NCBI GenBank assembly: GCA_023451735.1
Contig: JAEXYH010000096.1
Coordinates: 1-64,000, forward strand
Source of the DNA: Pseudomonadota bacterium
GTDB lineage: Bacteria > Pseudomonadota > Alphaproteobacteria > Rhizobiales > Rhizobiaceae
Reading direction: 5' to 3'
Length of the DNA: 64,000 nt
Positions within the stretch are counted from its first letter, which is position 1. Every line of letters begins with the position of its first letter. Below the pieces are notes generated by a model. It was not told where the DNA came from and searched no databases. It saw only the letters and a program-made list of their open reading frames with translations. The position numbers and the translations under genes are program-made. Positions 52,609 through 61,396 of the stretch are shown here, one piece after another.

Positions 52609-52730
52609 AAAAAAAGAGGGCCACCGGATCGCTCCAGGGCCCTTTGAAGTGTGAAGGTCAAAAATGAACCTCCAGAGGGGAACAGCTGCTGCGGTGGAAC
52701 TGGGAGGAAAGCCACCATGTGCATCAGCTG
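52609..52730 (-). ncRNA. abcR: AbcR-type small RNA, proximal copy
   Basis: About 122 bases on the minus strand. The promoter is TTGCGC-17-CATATC (52764-52736), with a predicted start near 52730. A first stem carries TTTCCTCCCAG, an anti-Shine-Dalgarno-type loop; then the shared core CTGTTCCCCTCTGGAGGTT and a terminator (52617-52643) with seven T. Its location after lsrB/vtlR is the same as AbcR1/AbcR2 in Agrobacterium and Sinorhizobium. Ends are by eye, not mapped. Confidence 0.75.
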
Positions 52731-52747
52731 AGTGCGATATGGTGGTT

Positions 52748-52778
52748 TTTTGTGCATTGCGCAATCATATTTTGTGCA
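52748..52778 (-). promoter_or_regulatory. Candidate LsrB/VtlR operator before the proximal AbcR
   Basis: TTTTGTGCA occurs twice (52748-52756 and 52770-52778), 22 bases apart, about two helical turns. Between and overlapping them is the palindrome ATTGCGCAAT (52756-52765), which contains the -35 hexamer. The regulator gene adjacent to the RNA is the likely binder. Confidence 0.45.
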
Positions 52779-52874
52779 CGACTGCCATGCTTTAGGCGCA
52801 TGGCTTTGTCTTAAAACTTGCATAAATGCAAGAGTAGGGCGCTGATCCGTCGGATTCGTCTTGTATATTAGAAA

Positions 52875-53777
52875 CTAAAAATTCCAGTTCCGGGCTTTTG
52901 AAACGATAAAGTCGCGGAAGACCTTCAGTTTTGCGGCGTTCTTCATTTCGTCCGGGTAGCAGAAATAGGTGTCGAAGGTCGGAATATCCGCGTTGATCGC
53001 CAGCTGGATCAAGCCGGGGTCGCGTCCGACGATATAATCAGGCAAAACCGCAATGCCGATGCCGAGCAGGCAAGCGCGCTTTATCGAGGTCTGGCTGTTG
53101 ATCTGCAGATGCGGCGTGCGCGTGTTGTCAGACGAACGGCCGGCCGATTCCAGCCAATTGACGTCCATTAGCCAATTGGGAGCTGGTTCACCGAAAGTGA
53201 TTATGCGGTGATTATCGAGGTCTTCGACCGTCTGCGGTTCACCGAAACGGTTGATATAGGACGGGGCCGCGTAAACGTGCATGTGGACCGTGAACAGCTT
53301 GCGCTGAATGAGGTCGGACTGTTGCGGCTGACGCAACCGGATGGCGCAATCGGCGTGGCGCATGTTCACATCGACTTCTTCGTTGTCGAGGATGAGCTGG
53401 ATCGACATTTCCGGATAGAGCTGCAGGAATTCCTGCACCTTGTCGGTCAGCCAGCCCTGGCCGAGGCCGACCGTCGTGGTAACACGCAGCTTGCCGGATG
53501 GCTTGTCGGTCGTTTCGGTCAACTGAACCTTGACCGTTTCGAGCTTCAACAGCACGTCATGTGCGGTCCTATAGAGCAGTTCGCCCTGTTCGGTCAGGAT
53601 GAGGCCACGGGCGTGACGGTGAAAAAGCTTCACCCCCACATCCTGTTCAAGTGCGCTGACCTGGCGACTGATCGCCGACTGGGACAAATGCAGCTTATCG
53701 GCGGCATGTGTGAACGAACCGGCTTCGGCTGCCGCATGAAAAATGCGCAATTTATCCCAGTCTAAAGGAACGCCCAT
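52875..53777 (-). CDS. lsrB: LysR-family regulator, LsrB/VtlR type
   Basis: A 300-residue regulator with an N-terminal helix-turn-helix (HAADKLHLSQSAISRQVSAL) and effector domain. Cys144 and Cys236 lie near positions reported as redox-sensitive in Sinorhizobium LsrB (146 and 238); the third reported Cys (172) has no counterpart in this sequence. The gene is two bases downstream of trxB and is followed by two AbcR RNAs. In Agrobacterium the homologue VtlR activates AbcR1. Symbol by context and similarity. Confidence 0.87.
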   Translation of the reverse strand: MGVPLDWDKLRIFHAAAEAGSFTHAADKLHLSQSAISRQVSALEQDVGVKLFHRHARGLILTEQGELLYRTAHDVLLKLETVKVQLTETTDKPSGKLRVTTTVGLGQGWLTDKVQEFLQLYPEMSIQLILDNEEVDVNMRHADCAIRLRQPQQSDLIQRKLFTVHMHVYAAPSYINRFGEPQTVEDLDNHRIITFGEPAPNWLMDVNWLESAGRSSDNTRTPHLQINSQTSIKRACLLGIGIAVLPDYIVGRDPGLIQLAINADIPTFDTYFCYPDEMKNAAKLKVFRDFIVSKARNWNF

Positions 53778-53779
53778 GC

Positions 53780-54754
53780 TTACTCCGCGGCGATTGCGAC
53801 CGGCTGGATGCCGGCCAGGTAACGCTCGGCCTCAAGAGCGGCCATGCAGCCCATCCCGGCGGCGGTGATTGCCTGCCGGAAGGTATCGTCGGTCACGTCG
53901 CCAGCGGCAAAGATGCCGGGCACGTCGGTTGCGGTAGAATCGGGGGCGGTCCAGAGATAACCGCCGGCCTTCATCCTGAGTTTGTCCTTGAACAGTTCCG
54001 TTGCAGGAGCATGACCGATGGCGACGAAAACGCCATCTATCGGCTGTTCAGTGATCGCGCCGGTCAGCGTATTGCGCAGTTTAACGCCTTCCACCGACGG
54101 CGGAAGCGGCGGCTTGGCGGGCTTGCCGGTGATCTCGTGGATCTCGGTATTCCATAGCACGTTGACGTTCGGACGCTGGAAGAGACGCTCGCGCAAGATC
54201 TTTTCCGAGCGGAATTCGTCACGGCGGTGTACTACAGTGACCGATTTGGCGATATTCGACAGATAAAGCGCTTCTTCGACAGCGGAGTTGCCGCCGCCAA
54301 CGACGATCACGTCCCTGTTGCGATAGAAGAAGCCATCGCAGGTGGCGCAGGCCGATACGCCAAACCCTTGGAAATGTTGCTCGCTTTCAATCCCGAGCCA
54401 CTTGGCCTTGGCGCCGGTCGCAATGATGATCGTATCTGCGGTCCAGATCGTGCCGGAATCTGTCTTTACGGTGAAGGGGCGGGCGATCGTGTCGACTTCG
54501 GTCACGAGGTCGTTGACGATCTCTGCGCCCACGTGAGTTGCCTGCTTGAGCATCTGCTCCATCAGCCACGGGCCCTGGATGGGATCGCCGAAGCCCGGAT
54601 AGTTCTCGACATCGGTCGTGATCATCAACTGGCCGCCCTGTTCCATGCCGGCGATCAGAACCGGCTTCAGCATGGCGCGGGCTGCATAGATGGCTGCGGT
54701 GTAACCTGCAGGGCCTGAACCGATGATCAGCACTTCCGTGTGACGAGCGGACAT
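53780..54754 (-). CDS. trxB: Thioredoxin-disulfide reductase
   Basis: A 324-residue flavoenzyme keeping thioredoxin reduced with NADPH. GSGPAGYTAAIYAARA binds FAD, the redox-active CATC is in SACATCDGFFY and VVGGGNSAVEEAL binds NADPH. The end carries the FAGDVTDDTFRQAITAAG block. It forms an operon with lsrB/vtlR, connecting thiol redox status and the regulator. Confidence 0.95.
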   Translation of the reverse strand: MSARHTEVLIIGSGPAGYTAAIYAARAMLKPVLIAGMEQGGQLMITTDVENYPGFGDPIQGPWLMEQMLKQATHVGAEIVNDLVTEVDTIARPFTVKTDSGTIWTADTIIIATGAKAKWLGIESEQHFQGFGVSACATCDGFFYRNRDVIVVGGGNSAVEEALYLSNIAKSVTVVHRRDEFRSEKILRERLFQRPNVNVLWNTEIHEITGKPAKPPLPPSVEGVKLRNTLTGAITEQPIDGVFVAIGHAPATELFKDKLRMKAGGYLWTAPDSTATDVPGIFAAGDVTDDTFRQAITAAGMGCMAALEAERYLAGIQPVAIAAE

Positions 54755-55070
54755 GAATATTTCCTTTCGAGGGCGGATCTGAACTTACACCCCATATAGG
54801 AAGGGCGTTTTTGCTCTGCCGCTTTTTGACTGTCATCTAATGTCGATCCATGCGTCAGTGCAAGGGCAGGCTTGCATTAACAACAGGACAGTTGGTCGCT
54901 AGCGCATGCATCTGAACACCGGAATTGGCTTGAGCTCGTCATGCGGCTTAAAATATCCCTGCGAACCTTGTGCGCCACGTCTGGTGCGCGGTTCCGCGGG
55001 GCTGTATTTGCTTACGCCTTGCGTTAAACGCTGTTTCGATTAAAAGCCATCCCATTCAAGGGGGAATACT
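54755..55070. other. Divergent promoter region between trxB and the Lrp-type gene
   Basis: 316 bases without a gene. It contains the trxB promoter and, near its right end, CAAGGGGGA before the GTG at 55071. No inverted repeat worth reporting was seen. Confidence 0.35.
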
Positions 55071-55538
55071 GTGCTCCGCGCCGATCTCGATGCCATCGAT
55101 ATAAAGATTCTGAAGGAGCTCCAGCAGGACGGCCGCATCACCAATGTGGAGCTGGCCGAACGTGTCGGGATTTCCGCGCCCCCCTGTCTGCGACGTGTGC
55201 GCAAATTGGAAGAAGCCGGTATCATCGAGGGATATCATGCGCTTCTGAACGGTCAGAAGCTGGGCTTCGATCTCGTTGCCTTCTGTATGGTTGGTTTGAG
55301 ACGCCAATCGGATGCAGATCTGAAAGGCTTTGCATCGCGGGTCCAGCAATGGCCGCTCGTGCGCGAGGCGTGGATGGTGAACGGAGACAGCGACTTTCTC
55401 CTGCGCTGCACCGCCGAAAACCTGACCCAGTTCCAGGACTTCGTCATCGAGGTGCTGACTGCCGACGAGCATGTCGATACGGTGAGGACCATGCTGACAA
55501 TCCGGCAGGTGAAGCAACTCGGCCTGGTGGAAGTGTAA
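55071..55538 (+). CDS. Lrp/AsnC-family transcription regulator
   Basis: A 155-residue regulator: helix-turn-helix (ITNVELAERVGISAPPCLRRV) and a C-terminal RAM ligand-binding domain with AWMVNGDSDFLLRC. Family members sense amino acids. The start is a GTG at 55071 with GGGGGA upstream. The glycosyl-transfer operon begins 51 bases downstream on the same strand; whether it controls those genes is unknown. Confidence 0.88.
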   Translation: MLRADLDAIDIKILKELQQDGRITNVELAERVGISAPPCLRRVRKLEEAGIIEGYHALLNGQKLGFDLVAFCMVGLRRQSDADLKGFASRVQQWPLVREAWMVNGDSDFLLRCTAENLTQFQDFVIEVLTADEHVDTVRTMLTIRQVKQLGLVEV

Positions 55539-55589
55539 CATTGCAACGCCGTTTCGATCGTGAAAAGTTGCGGTTTGAAGTCCGCAGGT

Positions 55590-56429
55590 ATGAGCATGCT
55601 GACACCTAAGAACACTCTGATCTGCATATTCTCGTATAATATGGGGGCGACGCTGGAGCGGTGCATCCAGTCGACGCAGGAGATGTGCTCAGGTTTCGAA
55701 GTAATCCTGATCGATGACGCGAGTGAGGATCCTCAAACGGTCGAACTGTTGAAGACGAAATCGCCGATTTTCCGGGATGTCATCATTTCCAGAGAGCCCA
55801 AATTGGGGAAGAGGCACGGAAATCTCTATCTGAACATTCAGAAAGCCTGTGCCTACGCTACCCAGGCAGGTTTCGAATTTCTGATGATGATACAGGACGA
55901 CATGCAGTTCGTGCGTCCATTGGACGATAACATCGGCAGGCAGTATGGTGATCTCTTCAATAGTGGTGACAAAGTATTACAGATCGATCCTCGCTTCCTG
56001 AGACAGGGAGAGTATGAGGTTCTGAAGGAAAGGCGCGCCTATCGCTACGGCCCCCGAACATCCTATGCGGATGTCGGCATTGTTCATTTGGCGCGCTTTA
56101 ACGATCTGAAATGGCAATTTCTCGAAGGTGAGCGCGCCAATAAAGAGAGACTTGCCGATCTTGGTTATGAGCGGCTGTTTCCTTTTGCGCCGATTGCCAT
56201 GCACGTTCCGTTCCCGCGCGTCTACCGTGGTGGACGTGGGCGGTTCCGCATGTTTCCCCTTAATCGCGGGAAATACGCTTTCGAGTATATGACGAAACAT
56301 GAGATTGCCGAAATGGACGCTCGCCCTGTAGAGGTCTTGCCGTTTTTTCGAGTTTTCTTGCGTCCCAAAAACATGCGGCTTAGCCGAATTCTCTATCGTC
56401 TTCGAAAAGACAACAAGATCTTCACTTAA
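55590..56429 (+). CDS. Glycosyltransferase, GT-A fold (family 2 type)
   Basis: A 279-residue protein. The N-terminal NTLICIFSYNMGATLERCI and VILIDDASEDPQTVELL are the nucleotide-sugar-binding start of GT2 enzymes; MMIQDDMQFVRP supplies the DxD-type metal site. There is no membrane segment. The start at ATG 55590 is the best of several weak sites. It is the first of three genes with lower GC than their surroundings, consistent with transfer into an otherwise core region. Confidence 0.78.
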   Translation: MSMLTPKNTLICIFSYNMGATLERCIQSTQEMCSGFEVILIDDASEDPQTVELLKTKSPIFRDVIISREPKLGKRHGNLYLNIQKACAYATQAGFEFLMMIQDDMQFVRPLDDNIGRQYGDLFNSGDKVLQIDPRFLRQGEYEVLKERRAYRYGPRTSYADVGIVHLARFNDLKWQFLEGERANKERLADLGYERLFPFAPIAMHVPFPRVYRGGRGRFRMFPLNRGKYAFEYMTKHEIAEMDARPVEVLPFFRVFLRPKNMRLSRILYRLRKDNKIFT

Positions 56430-56471
56430 CATTTCAGACAGGTCGAACCGGGAAAATAAGATCTACGCGCA

Positions 56472-57389
56472 ATGACCACACGCTCAAATCGCCCGTTGAC
56501 CCGATCGATCGTAAAAATTGGCACGCGACTTCTTCTTGGTCGCGATCGGGCGCATTTTCAGGACCATATTCCCGGTCTTGCCATTACTTCGGCGCAGCCA
56601 GAACAGGCTATCGTCTATAGGGGGAGGCGGGTCGGCGTTCTTCGGTCGCACGATATTCTCGGACATGGTCAGGCGGCCGCCTATATAGTCGGCTCTGGCC
56701 CCTCGATCGATAAATGCGATATGGCCGCTCTCGATCTCAGCTCAGCCATACTCCTGAACGGGGCTATTCATCTGCTCGAGAGAGGAGGGCGGCTGCCTCT
56801 GGCCGTCGCCATCGAAGACGAACGATTCATCTGGCGCCATTTCGAACTTTTGTGCGCCAAGGCCGGCGCGGATACGATCTGTTTGCTCTCCGTCCAGGTT
56901 ATTCGCGCCATATGCGAGCGTGATCCGTCATGGCTGATTGATAAGCGGATCGTCCTTATTGACAATATCGCACGGCCTTACGGATCGCGTCGACGGTCGA
57001 GTGCGGAATTGTCCCGACTTGATTTTGTGACAACAGGCCGCGATGGGGATGGTGGCATTTCCTCTGCACCCGACAAAGGGGTATTCCAAGGCGGTTCAGT
57101 GGCAATTTCCGCCATGCAATTTCTCATCGCATGCCGTCCCAGTTTGATCGGGTTGTTCGGCATCGATATCTCGAATGCCGATCTGCCTCGATTCTATGAA
57201 ACGAAGAATGCGTCGGCATTCAGCGGTATTGCACTGGCGGAAGCTCGCATTCTTGGGCATTTTGCGACCGCATCGGCCGTCTGTTCCAAGCTAGGTATTG
57301 CGGTAGAGTGTTACTCGGAAAAGTCTGCCTTGCTGACTGCGGGCTATCAGTATAGCGATCGGTTTTCGCTGAAACGTCATGATCGCTGA
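56472..57389 (+). CDS. DUF115-like Rossmann protein, probable glycan enzyme
   Basis: A 305-residue protein. AAAYIVGSGPSIDKCDMAA followed by AILLNGAIHLL resembles the DUF115 (MptE-like) nucleotide-binding fold, which in other bacteria modifies surface sugars with nonulosonic acids or phosphates. FGIDISNADLPRFYET is also conserved-looking. No membrane segment. Between two glycosyltransferases, with gaps of 42 and 23 bases, so probably part of one transcript. The exact reaction is unknown. Confidence 0.55.
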   Translation: MTTRSNRPLTRSIVKIGTRLLLGRDRAHFQDHIPGLAITSAQPEQAIVYRGRRVGVLRSHDILGHGQAAAYIVGSGPSIDKCDMAALDLSSAILLNGAIHLLERGGRLPLAVAIEDERFIWRHFELLCAKAGADTICLLSVQVIRAICERDPSWLIDKRIVLIDNIARPYGSRRRSSAELSRLDFVTTGRDGDGGISSAPDKGVFQGGSVAISAMQFLIACRPSLIGLFGIDISNADLPRFYETKNASAFSGIALAEARILGHFATASAVCSKLGIAVECYSEKSALLTAGYQYSDRFSLKRHDR

Positions 57390-57412
57390 TACGGCGACAC
57401 CATAGAGTTGAT

Positions 57413-58324
57413 ATGCGCTTCTTCAAAAAGAAACATCCCTACACCAAACAATTGACGATAACGCCCCCCAAGCCCGATTCAGATCGCGCCGGCGTTGCGA
57501 TTGTTACCTGTGTCAAGAACGAGGCGCGATACATTGCCGAATGGATCGACTTCCATCGTGCAGTGGGTGTCGTGCATTTCCATATCTATGACGACGGGTG
57601 CGAGGACGATACGATTGCCATAGCGCGTGGCATGCTTGATCCATCGGCGCTGACGGTTGTTCCCTGGAAGGGGCGATTGATCGACACGCCGACGCAAAAC
57701 CTCTTGAATAGTCAGGCCATAGCATTCGGCCATAGCATCCTGAACTTCGGCAGCCGATATGCGCGCATGGCCTTTATCGATGTCGACGAGTTTTTGCTGC
57801 CGAAAGCGGGCGATACACTGGATGAGGCACTGGAAGGTGCGAAAGGCTTCCCGAACATTTCCCTTCCATGGCATATGTTCGGCACAAGCGGACACAAGGC
57901 GCGGCCTGCCGGTTCTCTCCTCCGGAATTATACGGTTCGAGGCGCGGATCCTTTGTCGGCGAAGAAGAATGCCAGCAATTTCAAATGTATCGTCGATCCA
58001 TGTGCTGTCTCCGAAGTGAGCATCCATCACTTTTCGACAGGAGCTTTCGGGGAGAATACATCGAATGATCGCGGGGAAGTCTTTTCGCGGAAAGGAAGGA
58101 AAGGGCAAGCCTTCTATTCTTCCGATTTCATTCAGCTCAATCATTACTACAGCAAATCCGAGCAGGATTTGAGGGAGAAGATTGAGCGGGGTCCAGCTTC
58201 GCCGGCATCGCGTCAACGATACGAGGATCGCGTTTTATCCGCCGTCCAGAATATCGAATCCGAAACCGTGGTCGACACCGCAATGATCGATTTCCTCGAT
58301 CGCAGGGGTATTCTGCTCGTCTAG
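57413..58324 (+). CDS. Glycosyltransferase family 92/DUF23-type
   Basis: A 303-residue protein with the PF13704/GT92 pattern: CVKNEARYIAEWIDFHRAVG, FHIYDDGCEDDT, FIDVDEFLLPK (the DxD site), LPWHMFGTSGHKARP and LNHYYSKSEQDLREKIERG. Such enzymes often add galactose or other sugars to polysaccharides. Last gene of the operon, convergent with lpcC. Confidence 0.83.
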   Translation: MRFFKKKHPYTKQLTITPPKPDSDRAGVAIVTCVKNEARYIAEWIDFHRAVGVVHFHIYDDGCEDDTIAIARGMLDPSALTVVPWKGRLIDTPTQNLLNSQAIAFGHSILNFGSRYARMAFIDVDEFLLPKAGDTLDEALEGAKGFPNISLPWHMFGTSGHKARPAGSLLRNYTVRGADPLSAKKNASNFKCIVDPCAVSEVSIHHFSTGAFGENTSNDRGEVFSRKGRKGQAFYSSDFIQLNHYYSKSEQDLREKIERGPASPASRQRYEDRVLSAVQNIESETVVDTAMIDFLDRRGILLV

Positions 58325-58349
58325 CTTTTTGCTGTTGCTGAGGTACCGG

Positions 58350-59441
58350 TCAAGTCAAAAGCTTCTGATAGACCTCTGCGAGCCGGCGGACTTCGCCCTC
58401 GATACTGAAATTCGCCGCCGCGTGATTCAGTGCGCGGGCGCTGGCCTTCCCACGACGAGCGTCGTCATCCATGAAGGTGGCCGTTGCCGAAATCATCGCC
58501 TCGAGCGTTGCCGTGACGACGGTGCCGGTTTCCGCTTCACCGGTGACGATCAGCTCCGGAAACGCGCCGACATCGGTCGCGACGACGGGCACGGCGGTTG
58601 CCATGGCTTCGAGCGGGGTGAGGCCAAAACCCTCCCAGCGTTGCGGGGCAACGAAGAGATCGAGCGTACGGTACCAGTCGTTGATGTTGGTATGTTCGCC
58701 GACAAACAGGATACGGTCGGCAAGGCCTGCCTTGGCGGCTTTCTCGATCAGTTGCTTTTCATAATCGACATGCGGGCCTGTGGCGCGACCAGCGACGATG
58801 GCGGTCCAATACGGGCGCGATGGCAGAAGCGCGATCATCGTGTCGACGAAGAGGTCGGTGCCTTTTTGATGGCGCACCCGGCCGAAGCAGCCGACGAATT
58901 TTCCTATCGGATCAAGGCCGAGCGCTGTGCGGGCGGCGGCCTTGTTTTTCGGCGGAAAAAAGCGCTCGGTGTCGATGCCGTGCATGACGACCGTGTTCGG
59001 CACGTTGAGATAGGTCGCGGTGCGCCCGCTGGTAGCAACGACGGCATCCATCTTCGAGACCAGCCATTTCGTCCAACCGGTATGGCGGCGTTGTGAGGCG
59101 GAGGTGAAGACGATCTTCAGCGGCATGCGCAGGATATCGCGCATCAGGATGGCCGGCAGCATTTCGACATTGCGGCGGGCATGCCAGACACGCGTTCTTC
59201 CGCTGGACGGCCGGCGCCACAAGCAGGCGAGGTCGCGTAAGCGGATATGCGGAATCGTGTCCGGCAGGCCCGGTCCAAGTGCTGCCACCTTGTATCCAAG
59301 GGCGCGTTGAACCGGAACCAGCTGGATGATCGTGCTGGTCACACCGGACAGCCGTCGTTTGAAGTTGGGCGCTATGACCTCTACTTCAGTGATATCGACG
59401 ACTGCCGGATTGTGACTGCTGTTCTTCTGGCCTTCGGCCAC
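58350..59441 (-). CDS. lpcC: Lipopolysaccharide core mannosyltransferase
   Basis: A 363-residue GT-B glycosyltransferase of family 4. VEVIAPNFKRRLSGVTSTII is the rhizobial LpcC N-terminus; the C-terminal RWEGFGLTPLEAMATAVPVV is the sugar-nucleotide EX7E region. LpcC adds mannose from GDP-mannose to Kdo of the LPS core. The GTG start at 59441 gives a normal length. It follows greA by five bases, a known rhizobial arrangement; the convergent glycosyl operon may act on the same surface polymer. Confidence 0.88.
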   Translation of the reverse strand: MAEGQKNSSHNPAVVDITEVEVIAPNFKRRLSGVTSTIIQLVPVQRALGYKVAALGPGLPDTIPHIRLRDLACLWRRPSSGRTRVWHARRNVEMLPAILMRDILRMPLKIVFTSASQRRHTGWTKWLVSKMDAVVATSGRTATYLNVPNTVVMHGIDTERFFPPKNKAAARTALGLDPIGKFVGCFGRVRHQKGTDLFVDTMIALLPSRPYWTAIVAGRATGPHVDYEKQLIEKAAKAGLADRILFVGEHTNINDWYRTLDLFVAPQRWEGFGLTPLEAMATAVPVVATDVGAFPELIVTGEAETGTVVTATLEAMISATATFMDDDARRGKASARALNHAAANFSIEGEVRRLAEVYQKLLT

Positions 59442-59446
59442 GGCGA

Positions 59447-59923
59447 TCAGCCCCAGGAAACGGAAAGGATCTCGTAAGCCTTAGAGCCGCCGGGTGCGAC
59501 GACTTCGATCGATTCGCCCGCTTCCTTGCCGATCATCGCACGGGCGATCGGAGACGAGATCGAGATGCGGCCGGCCTTCACGTCGGCTTCCTGGTCACCG
59601 ACGATCTGGTAGGTCTTCTCTTCGTCGGTATCTTCATCCACAAGCTTCACGGTGGCGCCGAACTTGACCTTCGAGCCGGACATTTTGGAAAGATCGATGA
59701 CTTCCGCGCGGGCCGTCAGATCTTCGAGTTCGGTGATGCGGCCTTCGTTATGGCTCTGTGCTTCCTTGGCGGCATGATACTCGGCGTTTTCCGAAAGGTC
59801 GCCATGGGCGCGCGCTTCCGCAATCGCTTCGATGATACGGGGACGCTCCTCCTGCTGTCTCCAGCGCAGTTCTTCCTGCAGCTGAACGAAGCCGTTCTGC
59901 GTCATCGGTACCTTTTCAACCAT
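59447..59923 (-). CDS. greA: Transcription elongation factor GreA
   Basis: A 158-residue factor that stimulates transcript cleavage in stalled RNA polymerase. The coiled coil contains EARAHGDLSENAEYHAAKE, with the acidic tip DLSEN; the FKBP-like domain ends GGSKAYEILSVSW. The start at ATG 59923 has GAAGGACA upstream; an upstream in-frame ATG at 60028 gives a non-family extension and is rejected. Confidence 0.95.
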   Translation of the reverse strand: MVEKVPMTQNGFVQLQEELRWRQQEERPRIIEAIAEARAHGDLSENAEYHAAKEAQSHNEGRITELEDLTARAEVIDLSKMSGSKVKFGATVKLVDEDTDEEKTYQIVGDQEADVKAGRISISSPIARAMIGKEAGESIEVVAPGGSKAYEILSVSWG

Positions 59924-60163
59924 TTTCTTGTCCTTCAGGGGCGTGTCCGCGGATACCGCGAACACAAAAAGAAACAGGTTCCGGAGCGTAAACTTCGGAA
60001 CCATCGCAGCGTCAAAATGTAGGGTCACTATATCAGAATTTCGATGTCCCTCACGAGGAATTTCGAAATCATGCCATATCTCCCGCTTCTTCCATGAGAT
60101 GTGAACCGCGCCCGTTTGTCAATCTCTTGACCTTCTTGGCTGGAACATATAGAGAACATTCTA

Positions 60164-61396
60164 ATGAAGAAGTCGCTGAAAGAACGGTTGGCAATCCTTT
60201 CGGACGCCGCGAAATATGACGCTTCCTGTGCCTCCAGCGGGACGGTGAAGCGTGATTCGTCGGCAAGCGGCGGGCTTGGCTCGACTGAAGGCTCGGGCAT
60301 ATGCCATGCCTATGCGCCAGATGGACGCTGCATCTCGCTTCTGAAAATTCTGCTCACCAATTTCTGTATCTATGACTGCGCCTATTGCATCAACCGTTCT
60401 TCCAGCAATGTGGAGCGCGCCCGTTTCACGCCGGAAGAGGTGATATGGCTGACGCTGGAATTCTACCGCCGCAATTATATCGAGGGCCTGTTTCTTTCTT
60501 CGGGAATCATCCGTTCGTCGGATCACACGATGGAAGAGATGGTGCGGATCGCGCGAGAACTTCGGACGATCCATAACTTTCGCGGCTATATCCACCTGAA
60601 ATCGATCCCTGAAGCTTCGGCACATCTGATTGAGGAGGCGGGGCTTTATGCGGATCGGCTGTCGATCAACATCGAATTGCCCACCGATGCGGGGATCGGA
60701 CGATTTGCGCCGGAAAAACAGCCGGACAACATCCGCCGATCAATGGGCAATCTGCGGCTGAAGATCGAGGAAATGAGGGAGCCGACGCTGCAAACAAAAC
60801 GCCGCCGCAGGTTCGCGCCCGCGGGGCAGAGCACGCAGATGATCGTCGGGGCGGATGGCACCTGCGATGCGACGATCCTGGGCACCAGCGCCAGGCTTTA
60901 CGGAAGCTACGGCTTGAAGCGTGTCTATTATTCCGCCTTCAGTCCTATCCCGGATTCGTCGAAGAAACTGCCGCTGATCAAGCCGCCGCTGATGCGCGAG
61001 CACCGGCTTTACCAGGCCGACTGGCTCTATCGATTCTACGGTTTCGATATCGACGAGATCACGTCCGGCCGGGATGGCGGGATGCTGGATCTCGATCTCG
61101 ATCCGAAACTTGCCTGGGCATTGTCCCATCGCGAACGCTTCCCTGTCGACATCAATAGGACGGATCGCGAAATGCTGTTGAGGGTGCCGGGTTTCGGCAC
61201 GAAGACGGTCAAGGGCATCCTGTCGTCGCGGCGGTTCCGCAAGCTCCGGCTCGACGACCTGAAGCGGCTGGGCGTGTCGCTCAGGAAGGTACAGCCCTTC
61301 ATCATCTGCGACGGCTGGACGCCGCACCGGCTTGTCGATCGGTCGGATCTTCGCGCCATGTTTCAACCCAAGCCGGAGCAATTGTCGCTATTATGA
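60164..61396 (+). CDS. Radical-SAM DNA modification/repair protein (UDG-linked)
   Basis: A 410-residue radical-SAM protein. Cys68, Cys72 and Cys75 (FCIYDCAYC) hold the [4Fe-4S] cluster, and SSSNVERARFTPEEV follows. The C-terminus has a helix-hairpin-helix (REMLLRVPGFGTKTVKGIL), a DNA-binding motif. Proteins of this type are typically adjacent to a UdgX-like uracil-DNA glycosylase, as here (stop overlaps the next start, ATGA). The reaction is unknown. Confidence 0.85.
   Translation: MKKSLKERLAILSDAAKYDASCASSGTVKRDSSASGGLGSTEGSGICHAYAPDGRCISLLKILLTNFCIYDCAYCINRSSSNVERARFTPEEVIWLTLEFYRRNYIEGLFLSSGIIRSSDHTMEEMVRIARELRTIHNFRGYIHLKSIPEASAHLIEEAGLYADRLSINIELPTDAGIGRFAPEKQPDNIRRSMGNLRLKIEEMREPTLQTKRRRRFAPAGQSTQMIVGADGTCDATILGTSARLYGSYGLKRVYYSAFSPIPDSSKKLPLIKPPLMREHRLYQADWLYRFYGFDIDEITSGRDGGMLDLDLDPKLAWALSHRERFPVDINRTDREMLLRVPGFGTKTVKGILSSRRFRKLRLDDLKRLGVSLRKVQPFIICDGWTPHRLVDRSDLRAMFQPKPEQLSLL

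Noticed and set aside
52414..52764. 116-codon minus-strand ORF over the AbcR region
   Set aside because: It reads straight through one complete small RNA, its terminator and the next promoter; repeat of VPLWR comes from the shared RNA core.
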